In this document: positions 1 to 10,051 of the stretch, in pieces
How the letters are laid out: each line of letters opens with the position of its first letter
Numbering within the stretch: the first letter of the stretch is position 1
Source: Bacillus sp. AFS098217
Lineage (GTDB): Bacteria; Bacillota; Bacilli; Bacillales; Bacillaceae_G
Direction: 5' to 3'
Length of the DNA: 64,000 nt
NCBI RefSeq assembly: GCF_002551815.1
Contig: NZ_NVPR01000016.1
Coordinates: 186,510 to 250,509, forward strand
Notes under the pieces: generated by a model
Database searches by the model: none
What the model was told of the DNA's origin: nothing
The model's input: the letters and a program-made list of their open reading frames with translations, nothing else
Made by a program: the position numbers and the translations under genes

Positions 1-744
1 GAAGCAGAACGCGGTGTTATTTATTCAGAATTTAGTGATCGTGAAGAAGACATCATGGTGGGTATTGTACAACGTCAAGATGCTCGTTTCATTTACGTAA
101 GCTTAGGAAAAGTAGAAGCTTTATTACCTGTAAGCGAACAAATGCCGAACGAACAATATAAGCCGCATGATCGTATTCGCGTTTTTATTACAAAAGTAGA
201 AAAAACAACAAAAGGACCACAAATTTACGTATCACGTACACACCCAGGTCTTTTAAAACGTTTATTCGAAATTGAAGTTCCAGAAATTTATGATGGAACT
301 GTAGAAATTCGTTCCGTAGCACGTGAAGCGGGCGATCGTTCTAAAATTTCTGTATATGCAGAGAATATCGATGTTGATCCAGTAGGTTCTTGCGTAGGGC
401 CAAAAGGACAACGTGTACAACGCATCGTAGATGAGCTAAAAGGTGAAAAAATTGATATTGTTCGCTGGTCAAGTGATCCAGTTGAATATGTAGCGAACGC
501 TTTAAGTCCATCACAAGTTGTATCAGTACTTGTGAATGAAGAGGAAAAAGCAACAACTGTTGTTGTTCCAGACCACCAGCTTTCATTAGCAATTGGTAAA
601 CGTGGACAAAATGCACGTCTTGCAGCTAAATTAACAGGCTGGAAAATTGATATTAAAAGCGAGTCTGATGCGAAACAACTTGGGATTGTAACAGAAGAAG
701 ACAACATGATCGCATTCGATTCAATTGAAGACGAAATCGAATAG
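1..744 (+). CDS. nusA: Transcription termination/antitermination factor NusA, 3' part (5' end outside window)
   Basis: The frame is open from base 1, so the gene enters from the left and only the C-terminal ~247 residues are present. NusA binds RNA polymerase and nascent RNA and modulates pausing, termination and antitermination. The visible part runs from the end of the N-terminal domain through S1 (around the GIVQR and VSRTHPG segments) into tandem KH domains, with the KH signatures GPKGQRVQRI and IGKRGQNARLA. It ends in a short acidic tail, as in Bacillus NusA, which lacks the E. coli C-terminal repeats. It is followed directly by rnpM, ylxQ and infB, the conserved nusA-infB operon order. 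Confidence is very high. Confidence 0.97.
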   Translation, partial: EAERGVIYSEFSDREEDIMVGIVQRQDARFIYVSLGKVEALLPVSEQMPNEQYKPHDRIRVFITKVEKTTKGPQIYVSRTHPGLLKRLFEIEVPEIYDGTVEIRSVAREAGDRSKISVYAENIDVDPVGSCVGPKGQRVQRIVDELKGEKIDIVRWSSDPVEYVANALSPSQVVSVLVNEEEKATTVVVPDHQLSLAIGKRGQNARLAAKLTGWKIDIKSESDAKQLGIVTEEDNMIAFDSIEDEIE

Positions 745-755
745 AGGTGATGAGT

Positions 756-1028
756 GTGAGCAATCGAAAAGTTCCGTTACGAAAATGCGTCGCAACGCAA
801 GAAATGAAATCAAAACGAGAGCTCGTTCGCATTGTTCGTTCCAAAGAGGGCGAAGTGTCCATTGATTTAACTGGAAAGAAATCAGGACGCGGTGCATATT
901 TGTCAAAAGACAAAGAATGCATTATTCAAGCGCAGAAGAAAAATATTTTGGAACATCATCTAAAAGCGAAGATCGACAGTTCTCTGTACGAAGAGCTTCT
1001 TGAGCTTGTTGAGAAGGAGTCGAAATAA
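756..1028 (+). CDS. rnpM: RNase P modulator RnpM (YlxR family)
   Basis: A 90-residue basic protein of the YlxR family, recently named RnpM because it binds RNase P RNA in Bacillus. Visible family features are the N-terminal RKCV motif (arginines and one cysteine), a central RGAYL segment and a helical, charged C-terminus. A GTG or ATG a few codons upstream (747/750) is in frame. GTG 756 is preferred because GAGGTGA at 744-750 then sits 5 nt before the start and the protein begins MSNRK like its relatives. It overlaps the nusA end region closely and abuts ylxQ, so it is co-transcribed in the nusA-infB operon. The start codon choice is the main uncertainty. Confidence 0.9.
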   Translation: MSNRKVPLRKCVATQEMKSKRELVRIVRSKEGEVSIDLTGKKSGRGAYLSKDKECIIQAQKKNILEHHLKAKIDSSLYEELLELVEKESK

Positions 1029-1340
1029 GTGTCCGATTGGAAATCGTTTTTAGGGCTAGCAAACCGCGCCCGAAAAATTATTTCGGGTGAAGAACTCGTT
1101 TTAAAGGAAGTACGAAGTGGCAAGGCGAAGTTGGTATTGCTTTCTGAAGATGCGTCAGCGAACACTACAAAACGCATCACTGATAAGACCACGTACTACA
1201 ACATACCAATGAGAAAAGTCGAAAATCGACAACAATTAGGGCATGCGATTGGGAGAGACGAGCGAGTCGTTGTAGCTGTGTTAGATGAGGGCTTTGCGAA
1301 AAAGCTGCGTAGCATGCTCGATACAACTTACCGGGGGTGA
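1029..1340 (+). CDS. ylxQ: YlxQ, L7Ae-family RNA-binding protein
   Basis: A 103-residue ribosomal protein L7Ae/L30e/Gadd45-fold protein, the family that binds kink-turn RNA. Characteristic stretches are [15 protein letters not shown] near the N-terminus, the [10 protein letters not shown] strand and the [14 protein letters not shown]-terminal segment. The GTG start follows the rnpM stop codon with no spacer, which indicates translational coupling inside the nusA-rnpM-ylxQ-infB operon. Its cellular RNA target is not settled; the position in a translation/RNA operon is conserved across Firmicutes. Confidence 0.92.
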   Translation: MSDWKSFLGLANRARKIISGEELVLKEVRSGKAKLVLLSEDASANTTKRITDKTTYYNIPMRKVENRQQLGHAIGRDERVVVAVLDEGFAKKLRSMLDTTYRG

Positions 1341-1344
1341 AGGT

Positions 1345-3411
1345 ATGAGTAAAATTCGAGTGTATGAATATGCAAAGAAGCACAATATCTCAAGTAAAGA
1401 CATTATTACAAAACTAAAAGAAATGAATATCGAGGTTTCGAATCATATGACAATGTTAGACGATGAAGTAGTAAACAAATTAGATAATCAATATAATACT
1501 GGAACAGAAAAACCTTCTGTTGCAGATGAGTTTGAAGTAGAAGAAAAAGTTGTTCGCAGTAAAAAGAACAGCAATAAGAAAAAGAAAAAAGGCAAAGGAA
1601 ATGAAGACAAACGTCAAGAAAACTTTGCTGGAAGACAACAAACACCAGTTGTAGAAACACCAGATAAAATTACTTTTTCTGGAACACTTACAGTAGGTGA
1701 TCTTGCTAAAAAACTAAGCAAAGAGCCATCTGAGCTTATTAAAAAGCTCTTTATGCTAGGTATTATGGCTACAATTAATCAAGATTTAGATAAAGATACA
1801 ATTGAGCTACTTGCTAGTGATTACGGTATTGAAGTAGAAGAAGAAGTAATTGTAAGTGAGACTGAGTTTGAAACATTCATCGACGAGCAAGACGATGAAG
1901 AAAACTTAAAAGAGCGTCCAGCTGTTGTTACAATTATGGGACACGTTGACCATGGTAAAACAACATTACTTGATTCTATCCGTAATTCAAAAGTAACTGC
2001 TGGCGAAGCTGGTGGAATCACACAGCACATTGGTGCATACCAAGTTGAAGTAAATGACAAGAAAATTACATTCTTAGATACACCAGGTCACGCGGCATTT
2101 ACAACGATGCGTGCTCGTGGTGCACAAGTAACAGATATTACAATTCTTGTTGTAGCGGCAGATGACGGTGTTATGCCACAAACAGTAGAAGCAATTAACC
2201 ATGCGAAAGCAGCAGGAGTACCGATTATTGTTGCTGTGAATAAGATGGATAAACCAGCAGCAAATCCAGACCGTGTAATGCAAGAGTTAACAGAGTACGA
2301 ATTAGTTCCAGAAGCTTGGGGCGGCGACACAATTTTCGTACCAATCTCTGCAATTCAAGGCGAAGGAATTGACAACTTATTAGAAATGATTCTACTTGTA
2401 AGTGAAGTAGAAGAATATAAAGCAAATCCAAACCGTTATGCAACTGGTACTGTAATCGAAGCACAGCTTGATAAAGGTAAAGGAACAATCGCAACATTAC
2501 TTGTACAAAATGGTACACTTCGAGTAGGAGATCCAATTGTTGTTGGAACATCATTCGGGCGTGTTCGTGCGATGGTAAGTGATATTGGCCGTCGTGTGAA
2601 AGTTGCTGGTCCATCTACTCCTGTTGAAATTACAGGTTTAAATGAAGTTCCACAAGCAGGCGATCGCTTCATGGCATTTGCTGATGAGAAGAAAGCACGC
2701 CAAATTGGTGAATCACGTGCACAGCAAGCATTACTTGCACAGCGCGGTGAAAAATCTAAATTAAGCCTTGAAGATTTATTCCAACAAATCCAAGAAGGCG
2801 AAATGAAAGAAATTAACCTAATTGTGAAAGCAGACGTACAAGGTTCTGTAGAAGCAATGGCAGCATCACTTCGTAAGATTGATGTTGAAGGTGTAAAAGT
2901 AAAAATCATCCATACAGGCGTAGGTGCAATTACAGAATCTGATATTATTTTAGCTTCTGCATCTAATGCAATTGTAATTGGATTTAACGTACGTCCAGAT
3001 GTGAACGCAAAACGTACAGCTGAGTTAGAAAACGTTGATATTCGCTTACACCGTATCATTTACAAAGTAATCGAGGAAATCGAGGCAGCAATGCAAGGTA
3101 TGCTTGATCCAGAATTCGAAGAAAAAGTAATTGGTCAAGCGGAAGTTCGTCAAACGTTCAAAGTAACAAAAGTTGGAACAATCGCTGGATGTTATGTAAC
3201 AGACGGTAAAATTACACGTGATAGCGGCGTACGTATTATCCGTGATGGCGTAGTAATTTATGAAGGACAACTTGATACGTTAAAACGTTTCAAAGACGAT
3301 GTAAAAGAAGTTGCACAAAACTATGAATGTGGTATTACAATTGAGAAATACAACGATCTTAAAGAAGGGGACATCATTGAAGCGTACATTATGGAAGAAG
3401 TGAAGCGATGA
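1345..3411 (+). CDS. infB: Translation initiation factor IF-2
   Basis: 688 residues, the usual Bacillus length. IF-2 is a GTPase that places initiator tRNA on the 30S subunit and promotes subunit joining. The N-terminal IF2_N segment ([11 protein letters not shown]) is followed by a lysine-rich linker near residues 70-95 and a second IF2_N domain. The G domain has GHVDHGKTT at about residue 199, DTPGH, NKMD and SAIQGEG. Domains II-IV complete the protein. In-frame codons upstream of 1345 lie inside ylxQ; ATG 1345 is preferred because GGGGGTGAAGG precedes it and it gives the conserved N-terminus. The 3' end overlaps ylxP by 4 bases (ATGA). Confidence 0.97.
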   Translation: MSKIRVYEYAKKHNISSKDIITKLKEMNIEVSNHMTMLDDEVVNKLDNQYNTGTEKPSVADEFEVEEKVVRSKKNSNKKKKKGKGNEDKRQENFAGRQQTPVVETPDKITFSGTLTVGDLAKKLSKEPSELIKKLFMLGIMATINQDLDKDTIELLASDYGIEVEEEVIVSETEFETFIDEQDDEENLKERPAVVTIMGHVDHGKTTLLDSIRNSKVTAGEAGGITQHIGAYQVEVNDKKITFLDTPGHAAFTTMRARGAQVTDITILVVAADDGVMPQTVEAINHAKAAGVPIIVAVNKMDKPAANPDRVMQELTEYELVPEAWGGDTIFVPISAIQGEGIDNLLEMILLVSEVEEYKANPNRYATGTVIEAQLDKGKGTIATLLVQNGTLRVGDPIVVGTSFGRVRAMVSDIGRRVKVAGPSTPVEITGLNEVPQAGDRFMAFADEKKARQIGESRAQQALLAQRGEKSKLSLEDLFQQIQEGEMKEINLIVKADVQGSVEAMAASLRKIDVEGVKVKIIHTGVGAITESDIILASASNAIVIGFNVRPDVNAKRTAELENVDIRLHRIIYKVIEEIEAAMQGMLDPEFEEKVIGQAEVRQTFKVTKVGTIAGCYVTDGKITRDSGVRIIRDGVVIYEGQLDTLKRFKDDVKEVAQNYECGITIEKYNDLKEGDIIEAYIMEEVKR

Positions 3412-3689
3412 TTATCGCTTCACTCTCGTTCGAATGTATAATTTATGATGTGCATTCTTTAAAAGAGAAACGAGCAATTTTACAACGTGTGTTAACTCGT
3501 GTGAAACAGCGTTACAATGTGGCTGTTTCTGAAGTAGGACACCAAGATGTATGGCAACGTACAGAAATTGCAATTGTTTCCGTATCCTCAAATCGTGTTG
3601 TCTGCGAGAAAGAAATGAATCGTGTACTTGAGTACATTGATTCATTTCCTGAGATTGAACGTACGATAACGCAATTGGAATGGTATTGA
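3408..3689 (+). CDS. ylxP: YlxP, DUF503 family protein
   Basis: A 93-residue DUF503 protein of unknown biochemical role. Family hallmarks are the [17 protein letters not shown] helix near residue 18 and the [12 protein letters not shown] segment. It starts inside the infB stop codon (ATGA overlap), so it is translationally coupled to IF-2, and is followed 15 bp later by rbfA. Its fixed place between infB and rbfA in Bacilli suggests a link to ribosome assembly or translation, but that is inference from context only. Confidence 0.9.
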   Translation: MIIASLSFECIIYDVHSLKEKRAILQRVLTRVKQRYNVAVSEVGHQDVWQRTEIAIVSVSSNRVVCEKEMNRVLEYIDSFPEIERTITQLEWY

Positions 3690-3704
3690 ATGAGGTGAAT
3701 AGTT

Positions 3705-4061
3705 ATGAAACTACGTGCGAACCGTGTGGGCGAGCAAATGAAAAAAGAATTAGGCGACATCATTAGTCGTAAAATTAAAGACCCACGTGTTGGATTTGTT
3801 ACAGTAACAGATGTACAAGTGAGTGGAGATTTACAAATTGCTAAAGTATATATTTCTGTTTTAGGAGACGAAGAGCAGAAAGAAAATACATTAAAGGGTT
3901 TAGCGAAAGCGAAAGGCTTTATTCGTTCAGAAATTGGCCAACGTATTCGTCTTCGTAAAACACCGGAGATTTCCTTTGAATTTGATGAGTCTATCGGATA
4001 TGGTCATCGAATTGATACACTTTTACATGAAATTAATAAAGACGGTAAACGTGAAGAATAA
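3705..4061 (+). CDS. rbfA: 30S ribosome-binding factor RbfA
   Basis: 118 residues with the KH-like RbfA fold. RbfA binds immature 30S subunits and assists late 16S rRNA maturation, including cold adaptation. The N-terminal [27 protein letters not shown] and the later [17 protein letters not shown] segments are typical. A TGAGGTG ribosome binding site lies 8-13 nt before ATG 3705. An intrinsic terminator begins at the stop codon, so this is the last gene of the nusA-infB-rbfA unit unless there is read-through to truB. Confidence 0.96.
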   Translation: MKLRANRVGEQMKKELGDIISRKIKDPRVGFVTVTDVQVSGDLQIAKVYISVLGDEEQKENTLKGLAKAKGFIRSEIGQRIRLRKTPEISFEFDESIGYGHRIDTLLHEINKDGKREE

Positions 4062-4089
4062 TGGATAGACATTTGTCTATCCATTTTTT
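4061..4089 (+). terminator. Intrinsic terminator after rbfA
   Basis: The perfect stem ATGGATAGACA/TGTCTATCCAT is followed by a run of T. It starts on the last base of the rbfA stop codon. Confidence 0.85.
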
Positions 4090-4191
4090 CAATGGAAAGT
4101 AAGTTTTGCATACAAGTGTGCGTGTTCAAAAAAGAAGGTAAAGAGCGCCGAGCAGTTTGAGGTACAGGAGCTAGGAGGATATGAAGTGTAG

Positions 4192-4263
4192 ATGGACCTA
4201 CATGTCTACTGGACTGGCAATGTAACGAAGAAATGCTATAGCTATCCTTACCTGACTTTCTGA
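4192..4263 (+). CDS. Possible 23-residue peptide or gene remnant between rbfA and truB
   Basis: The rbfA-truB gap (4090-4299) holds short open frames rather than AT-rich spacer. One begins at ATG 4192 and encodes MDLHVYWTGNVTKKCYSYPY plus three residues. A GGAGG lies at about 4176-4180, 12-14 nt upstream, which is longer than usual. Codons directly upstream in the same frame (reading VQELGGYEV, then a stop) and a separate 22-codon frame from ATG 4092 (MESKFCIQVCVFKKEGKERR) also look protein-like, so this could be a decayed gene with several stops. No family was recognised. Confidence 0.2.
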   Translation: MDLHVYWTGNVTKKCYSYPYLTF

Positions 4264-4299
4264 ACATCATCTACAAAAGTATAATGATGAGGTGAACAT

Positions 4300-5223
4300 A
4301 TGGAAGGTGTATTATTATTACATAAACCAAAAGGAATGACATCACACGATTGTGTATTTAAGTTAAGAAAGATATTGCGTGAAAAGAGAATTGGCCATAC
4401 AGGAACATTAGATCCAGATGTGACAGGCGTATTACCAATCTGTGTAGGGCGTGCCACAAAGATTGCACAATTTTTAACGAGTGAAACAAAAACATATGAA
4501 GGTGAAGTTACACTAGGCTTTTCAACAACAACTGAAGACGCTTCTGGTGAAGTAGTGGAAAAACAAGAAGTAAATCGCGTCATTACACGTACGGAAGTGG
4601 AAGGCGTATTAGCAGAATTAACAGGTACAATTGAACAAGTACCGCCTATGTATTCAGCTGTAAAAGTAAACGGAAAGAAACTATATGAATATGCAAGAGC
4701 AGGACAAGAAGTTGAACGCCCAGTTCGTACAATAACGATCCATGAATTTGTGTTACTTGATGATCGTGAAGTATTTGAAGGGGAGAATATTTCATTCCGC
4801 TTCCGTGTTACATGTAGCAAAGGAACGTATGTGAGAACATTAGCGGTTATGATTGGTGAAAAACTAGGATTCCCAGCACATATGTCACATCTTGTGCGAA
4901 CAGCTTCAGGAGAATTTTTGCTAAAAGATTGCATATCATTTGAAGAAATTGAAGAAAACATGCAAAATGGAACAGTAGAATCTATTTTTATCTCAATTGA
5001 TGAGGCATTAAGTAAATTTCCAAAAATGATTGTAGATGAAAAACAAACAGAAAAGGTGAAAAATGGTATGTTTTTAAAGAATGAACTGCAAGTGACAGCG
5101 CCGTTTATTACAGTATTTGATAAAAACGAACGTTGCTTAGCAATTTATGAACATCATCCAAAACACCCTGGCATGTTAAAGCCAATGAAAGTACTTGTGA
5201 ATAATCAGGAACTAAAGCTATAA
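4300..5223 (+). CDS. truB: tRNA pseudouridine(55) synthase TruB
   Basis: 307 residues. TruB converts U55 in the T-loop of most tRNAs to pseudouridine. Visible motifs are HKPKGMTSHD at the N-terminus, the catalytic-aspartate motif GHTGTLDPDVTG at about residues 32-43 and the VPPMYSAVKVNGKKLYEYAR substrate-loop region, with a PUA-like C-terminal part. GATGAGGTG lies before ATG 4300. The next gene, ribF, follows after about 43 bp, the order seen in B. subtilis. Confidence 0.96.
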   Translation: MEGVLLLHKPKGMTSHDCVFKLRKILREKRIGHTGTLDPDVTGVLPICVGRATKIAQFLTSETKTYEGEVTLGFSTTTEDASGEVVEKQEVNRVITRTEVEGVLAELTGTIEQVPPMYSAVKVNGKKLYEYARAGQEVERPVRTITIHEFVLLDDREVFEGENISFRFRVTCSKGTYVRTLAVMIGEKLGFPAHMSHLVRTASGEFLLKDCISFEEIEENMQNGTVESIFISIDEALSKFPKMIVDEKQTEKVKNGMFLKNELQVTAPFITVFDKNERCLAIYEHHPKHPGMLKPMKVLVNNQELKL

Positions 5224-5266
5224 TGAATTATTAGAAGGATTATTACAGAAAAAGGTGAATTCAAGC

Positions 5267-6238
5267 GTGAAACTTATTCATTTAACTCATCCACATGAAC
5301 AAAATAAATTAGAATTACCACCAACTGTAATGGCATTAGGATTTTTTGATGGCATTCATTTAGGACATCAACGTGTGATTCGAACAGCAAAAAAAATAGC
5401 GGATGAAAGAGGATATAAAAGTGCTGTCATAACGTTTCATCCACACCCATCTGTTATATTAGGGAAAAAAGAAGCGCATGTGGAGTACATTACACCTATG
5501 AGCATTAAAGAAAAAGTAATTGCAAGCTTAGGGATTGATATGTTATATGTGGTGAAATTCGATGAAGTATTTGCTGGATTGTTACCACAACAGTTTGTAG
5601 ATGAATATATTATTGGGCTAAATGTAAAGCATGTAGTAGCAGGCTTTGATTATTCATATGGACGTTTAGGAAAAGGGACGATGGAGACTTTACCATTTCA
5701 TGCACGAGGGGAGTTTACACAGACCGTGATTGAAAAAGTTGAATTTCAAGAAGAAAAAGTAAGTTCCACAGCATTACGAAAATTGATTCGAGATGGAGAA
5801 ATGGAACAAATTCCATCTATTTTAGGCAGAGCTTATACAGTAGAAGGAACGGTTGTTCACGGAGATAAACGTGGACGTCAAATTGGTTTTCCAACAGCTA
5901 ATGTAGCTTTAAGTGATGAATACCTTCTGCCACCTGTTGGAGTGTATGCAGTAAGATTAAAAGTTCATGATGAGTGGCATGATGGTGTATGTAATATCGG
6001 TTATAAACCAACTTTTAAAGAGGCGGAGCGTAAGTTATCTATTGAAGTGCATTTATTCGATTTCAATGAGGATATATATGATCAAATTGTTACTGTTGAG
6101 TGGCATATGCGTATTCGAGAAGAGAAAAAGTTTAATGGTATCGATGAGTTAGTTGCACAAATTGCACAAGACAAAATGACGGCGCAAGAATATTTTAGTA
6201 CCGCAAAGAATATGCTTGCTTTTTCCAATGAAAAGTAG
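5267..6238 (+). CDS. ribF: Bifunctional riboflavin kinase / FAD synthetase
   Basis: 323 residues. The enzyme phosphorylates riboflavin to FMN and adenylates FMN to FAD. The N-terminal FAD synthetase (nucleotidyltransferase) domain has GFFDGIHLGHQ at about residues 25-35 and the KVSSTALRKLIRDG motif. The C-terminal riboflavin kinase domain has GRQIGFPTANV near residue 206. GTG 5267 is preferred over an in-frame GTG at 5255 because AAAGGTG lies 10 nt upstream and the N-terminus then matches MKLIHLTHP-type homologues. This gene is called ribC in B. subtilis. Confidence 0.95.
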   Translation: MKLIHLTHPHEQNKLELPPTVMALGFFDGIHLGHQRVIRTAKKIADERGYKSAVITFHPHPSVILGKKEAHVEYITPMSIKEKVIASLGIDMLYVVKFDEVFAGLLPQQFVDEYIIGLNVKHVVAGFDYSYGRLGKGTMETLPFHARGEFTQTVIEKVEFQEEKVSSTALRKLIRDGEMEQIPSILGRAYTVEGTVVHGDKRGRQIGFPTANVALSDEYLLPPVGVYAVRLKVHDEWHDGVCNIGYKPTFKEAERKLSIEVHLFDFNEDIYDQIVTVEWHMRIREEKKFNGIDELVAQIAQDKMTAQEYFSTAKNMLAFSNEK

Positions 6239-6338
6239 TATTCTATGTTATGTACTTTATGACAACCATTGCTTGGCATTGCGACTCACCGACGCTTGCT
6301 AGGGAATTGGTGGTTTAATTATTAGGAGGTGAAATAGG
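6239..6338 (+). promoter_or_regulatory. rpsO 5' leader, possible S15 autoregulatory RNA
   Basis: The 100-nt spacer before rpsO has GC-rich short complementary segments (GCTTGGCATTGC, GACTCACCGACGC, TTGCTAGGG) unlike neighbouring AT-rich spacers. S15 is known to repress its own mRNA through structured leaders in bacilli and other bacteria. The assignment rests on position and base composition; the fold was not computed. Confidence 0.45.
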
Positions 6339-6608
6339 ATGGCTTTAACACAAGAGCGTAAAAATGAAATCATTGCACAATTTAGAACTCATGAGACTGA
6401 TACTGGTTCTCCAGAGGTTCAAATTGCTGTCCTAACGGAGCAAATTAACACTCTAAACGAGCACTTACGTACTCACAAGAAAGATCATCATTCACGCCGT
6501 GGTCTATTAAAGATGGTTGGTAAACGTCGTAACTTACTTACTTACCTTCGTAATAGCGATATCACACGCTACCGTGAATTAATCACAAAGCTTGGCTTAC
6601 GTCGATAG
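6339..6608 (+). CDS. rpsO: 30S ribosomal protein S15
   Basis: 89 residues, the standard length. S15 is a primary binder of the 16S rRNA central domain. The sequence shows the classic [17 protein letters not shown] and [16 protein letters not shown] segments and ends [13 protein letters not shown] strong TTAGGAGGTGA precedes ATG 6339. It is followed by its own terminator and then pnp, the usual rpsO-pnp arrangement. Confidence 0.99.
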
Positions 6609-6614
6609 TCAAAG

Positions 6615-6638
6615 AAGCGGGAATATTCCCGCTTTTTT
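6615..6638 (+). terminator. Intrinsic terminator between rpsO and pnp
   Basis: The stem AAGCGGGAA/TTCCCGCTT is followed directly by T6. It probably gives partial termination, allowing differential expression of pnp. Confidence 0.85.
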
Positions 6639-6768
6639 GTTAGGTAAAAATATATCTTCTACTCTTTATAGCTTACTTCATTTTCGGCAATACTAGAGGA
6701 AGAATATTGTGATAGACTATCCATTTACATAGAAGAATTGAATATTTTAAATTGAGAGGGGTACTTAA

Positions 6769-8907
6769 ATGAGTCAAGAAAAGCAAGTCTTCTCGATAGA
6801 TTTAGCTGGTCGTCAGCTAACAATTGAAACCGGTCAGCTTGCAAAACAAGCAAACGGAGCAGTATTAGTAAGATATGGCGACACAGCGGTTCTATCTACA
6901 GCAACTGCATCAAAAGAGGCAAAAAATGTAGATTTCTTCCCGCTTACAGTAAACTATGAAGAACGTTTATATGCAGTCGGAAAAATCCCAGGCGGTTTTA
7001 TTAAGCGTGAAGGCCGTCCGAGTGAAAAAGCAATTTTAGCAAGTCGTTTAATTGACCGACCAATTCGTCCGCTTTTCGCAGATGGTTTCCGTAATGAAGT
7101 ACAAGTTGTCAGCATCGTAATGAGTGTTGATCAAAATTGTTCTTCTGAGATGGCAGCTATGCTTGGTTCTTCATTAGCGTTATCGATTTCAGATATCCCA
7201 TTTGAAGGTCCAATCGCGGGTGCAACAGTTGGTCGTATTGACGGCGAATTCATTATTAATCCAACAATAGAACAACAAGAGAAAAGCGATATTCACCTTG
7301 TTGTAGCTGGTACGAAAGATGCAATTAACATGGTAGAAGCAGGGGCAGATCAAGTGCCTGAAGAAACGATGTTAGAAGCAATTATGTTTGGTCATGAAGA
7401 AATTAAACGTCTAATTGCTTTCCAAGAAGAGATTGTACAAGCTGTAGGTAAAGAGAAAACAGCAGTACAACTTTATGAAGTGGATGCTGAGCTTAATCAA
7501 GCAGTACGTGCAATGGCTGAGCAAGATATGCATTCTGCAATTCAAGTGCACGAAAAACATGCACGTGAAGATGCAATTAATGAAGTGAAAAAACGTGTTA
7601 TTGAGCATTATGAAGCGCAAGAAGCTGATGCTGAAACATTAGGACAAGTAAATGAGATTTTATATAAAATTGTAAAAGAAGAAGTACGTCGTCTTATTAC
7701 AGTTGAAAAAATCCGCCCAGATGGACGTAAAGGTGATGAAATTCGTCCTTTAGCATCAGAGGTAGGTATTTTATCTCGTACGCATGGTTCTGGCTTGTTT
7801 ACACGTGGACAAACACAAGCATTAAGTATTTGTACATTAGGTGCATTAGGCGATGTGCAAATTTTAGATGGTCTTGGTGTAGAAGAGTCTAAGCGTTTTA
7901 TGCACCATTATAATTTCCCATCCTTTAGTGTTGGTGAAACAAGACCAATGCGTGGACCAGGTCGTCGTGAAATTGGTCACGGTGCATTAGGTGAGCGTGC
8001 TCTTGAACCAGTTATTCCATCCGAGCAAGATTTCCCATATACAGTTCGTCTTGTATCTGAAGTTTTAGAATCGAATGGTTCTACTTCACAAGCAAGTATT
8101 TGTGGTAGTACTTTAGCGATGATGGATGCTGGTGTGCCACTAAAAGCACCGGTTGCGGGTATTGCAATGGGTCTAGTGAAATCTGGTGAGTACTACACAA
8201 TTTTAACTGATATTCAAGGTATGGAAGATCACTTAGGTGATATGGACTTTAAAGTAGCAGGTACAGCACAAGGTGTAACAGCGCTACAAATGGATATTAA
8301 AATTGATGGCTTATCTCGTGAAATTTTAGAAGAAGCATTACAACAAGCTAAGATTGGTCGTATGCACATTCTAGATCATATGTTATCTGCTATTGCTGAG
8401 CCTCGTAAAGAGCTATCTGCATATGCTCCAAAAATTATTACAATGACAATTAATCCGGACAAAATCCGTGATGTTATTGGACCAAGCGGTAAACAAATTA
8501 ACAAGATTATTGAAGAAACAGGCGTGAAAATTGATATCGAACAAGACGGTACAGTCTTCATTTCTTCAGTTGATCAAGAAATGAATGATAAAGCGAAGAA
8601 GATTATCGAAGATATTGTTCGTGAAGTACAAGTAGGCGAAATCTACTTAGGAAAAGTAAAACGTATTGAGAAATTCGGTGCTTTCGTTGAATTATTCAGT
8701 GGTAAAGATGGACTTGTTCATATTTCTGAACTTGCACTTGAGCGTGTAGGGAAAGTAGAAGACGTTGTGAAAATCGGTGACGAGATTTCCGTGAAGGTTA
8801 TCGAGATTGACAAACAAGGTCGTGTAAATCTATCTAGAAAAGTATTGCTAAAAGAAGAGCAAGAAAAAGAAGCAGCAAAAGAAGAAAATACACAAGAACA
8901 AAAATAA
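6769..8907 (+). CDS. pnp: Polyribonucleotide nucleotidyltransferase (PNPase)
   Basis: 712 residues. PNPase is a phosphorolytic 3'-5' exoribonuclease and a major part of the Bacillus RNA decay machinery, together with RNase Y and RNase J encoded elsewhere in this window. Two RNase PH domains flank a helical linker; FTRGQTQAL and the [15 protein letters not shown] segment belong to the second, catalytic RNase PH domain. A KH domain ([16 protein letters not shown]) follows at about residues 568-583 and an S1 domain ([20 protein letters not shown]) at about residue 624. The tail is charged. GAGAGGGG precedes the ATG. Confidence 0.98.
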   Translation: MSQEKQVFSIDLAGRQLTIETGQLAKQANGAVLVRYGDTAVLSTATASKEAKNVDFFPLTVNYEERLYAVGKIPGGFIKREGRPSEKAILASRLIDRPIRPLFADGFRNEVQVVSIVMSVDQNCSSEMAAMLGSSLALSISDIPFEGPIAGATVGRIDGEFIINPTIEQQEKSDIHLVVAGTKDAINMVEAGADQVPEETMLEAIMFGHEEIKRLIAFQEEIVQAVGKEKTAVQLYEVDAELNQAVRAMAEQDMHSAIQVHEKHAREDAINEVKKRVIEHYEAQEADAETLGQVNEILYKIVKEEVRRLITVEKIRPDGRKGDEIRPLASEVGILSRTHGSGLFTRGQTQALSICTLGALGDVQILDGLGVEESKRFMHHYNFPSFSVGETRPMRGPGRREIGHGALGERALEPVIPSEQDFPYTVRLVSEVLESNGSTSQASICGSTLAMMDAGVPLKAPVAGIAMGLVKSGEYYTILTDIQGMEDHLGDMDFKVAGTAQGVTALQMDIKIDGLSREILEEALQQAKIGRMHILDHMLSAIAEPRKELSAYAPKIITMTINPDKIRDVIGPSGKQINKIIEETGVKIDIEQDGTVFISSVDQEMNDKAKKIIEDIVREVQVGEIYLGKVKRIEKFGAFVELFSGKDGLVHISELALERVGKVEDVVKIGDEISVKVIEIDKQGRVNLSRKVLLKEEQEKEAAKEENTQEQK

Positions 8908-8910
8908 GGA

Positions 8911-8937
8911 AAAAGCCAAATTTTGGCTTTTTTTTGT
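8911..8937 (+). terminator. Intrinsic terminator after pnp
   Basis: The stem AAAAGCCAAA/TTTTGGCTTT is followed by a long T run. Confidence 0.85.
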
Positions 8938-9065
8938 TATATAAAAAAATATAAGCAATATAGATTTTTATATAAGAAGGTATAGTTTTCAGCATAACGC
9001 TCAAATTAACAAAGATAAGAAGAGAATGGATTTTCTCTTTTGGGATAGTTAATGGGAGGGTTTAT

Positions 9066-9965
9066 ATGAGAACTCGTATATTTATATGTATATCTATATT
9101 CTTTTTTTGTATAGGAGTATGTTCGTATTCAGTATTTGCCAATGATGATCTATATGAAGAAATTCAGAAACAGGCGAAGCTGCATTTAATTGCTCCTCAA
9201 AATGCAATGATTGATAAAATTTGGAAAGCAACGCCAGGGTATAACGGGAAAGAAATTGATATTGAGGCGTCATATAATAATATGAAGAAGTTAAAGAAGT
9301 TTGATGAAAAGAAACTTGTTTTCCGGGAAGTATCACCTAGTGTTCATTTAGAAGATTTATCACCATCTCCAATTTATCGTGGGCATCCACAGAAGAAAAT
9401 GGTTGGACTAACGATAAATGTTGCTTGGGGCAATGAATATCTTCCGCGTATATTAGAGACATTGAAAAAACATGATGTAAAGGCAACGTTCTTTTTAGAA
9501 GGTCGCTGGGTAAAAGAAAATTTAAGATTTGCGAAGATGATTGTGGATGCAAATCAAGAGGTAGGGAATCATTCCTATACGCACCCTGATATGAAAACAC
9601 TATCTACAAATGAAATACAAGAACAATTACAAAAGACAAATCAAATCATTGAGGCAGCTACTAATCAAAAAGTAAGATGGTTTGCACCACCGAGTGGAAG
9701 CTTTCGTGATGAAGTTGTAAAGGTAGCAGATGACTTAAAGATGGGAACGATTATGTGGACGGTTGATACAATTGATTGGAAACATCCAGGGCCTGAGGTG
9801 CTCTTGCAACGGGTCATGGGAAAAATACATCCGGGTGCTATTGTATTGATGCATCCTACTTCCTCAACAACGGAAGCATTGGATACGATGATTATGCAAT
9901 TAAAAAAACAAGGGTATAAAGTAGGGAATATTACAGAATTACTAGATGAAAAACGCATCGATTAA
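9066..9965 (+). CDS. ylxY: YlxY, polysaccharide deacetylase-like exported protein with altered catalytic motif
   Basis: 299 residues with an N-terminal signal peptide (positive MRTR, hydrophobic core to about residue 24, likely cleavage after VFA). The C-terminal half is a NodB-homology domain. The metal-binding HSYTH motif is intact near residue 168 and the terminal leucine-histidine motif IVLMHPT is present. The first motif, normally TFDDG with the catalytic aspartate, reads TINVAWG here, and the RxPxG motif reads APPSG. The protein therefore lacks the usual general-base aspartate. Members of the ylxY group share this position after pnp, so it may be a non-canonical or inactive deacetylase acting at the cell wall. 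Confidence 0.85.
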   Translation: MRTRIFICISIFFFCIGVCSYSVFANDDLYEEIQKQAKLHLIAPQNAMIDKIWKATPGYNGKEIDIEASYNNMKKLKKFDEKKLVFREVSPSVHLEDLSPSPIYRGHPQKKMVGLTINVAWGNEYLPRILETLKKHDVKATFFLEGRWVKENLRFAKMIVDANQEVGNHSYTHPDMKTLSTNEIQEQLQKTNQIIEAATNQKVRWFAPPSGSFRDEVVKVADDLKMGTIMWTVDTIDWKHPGPEVLLQRVMGKIHPGAIVLMHPTSSTTEALDTMIMQLKKQGYKVGNITELLDEKRID

Positions 9966-10051
9966 ATACATTTGCATGACATTCATGCCCAAACTTGTTA
10001 TCATTAAATAATAGCAATTATTTAGAGAAACTGGCATTAGGAGGAAAGTTT

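Noticed and set aside
2436-3059. Long minus-strand open frame opposite infB
   Set aside because: It lies wholly antisense to the strongly conserved IF-2 G domain, has no ribosome binding site or promoter and a composition expected of a mirror frame.
4248-4961. 237-codon minus-strand open frame opposite truB
   Set aside because: It is antisense to the conserved TruB catalytic region, with Ser/Thr-rich composition typical of a shadow frame.
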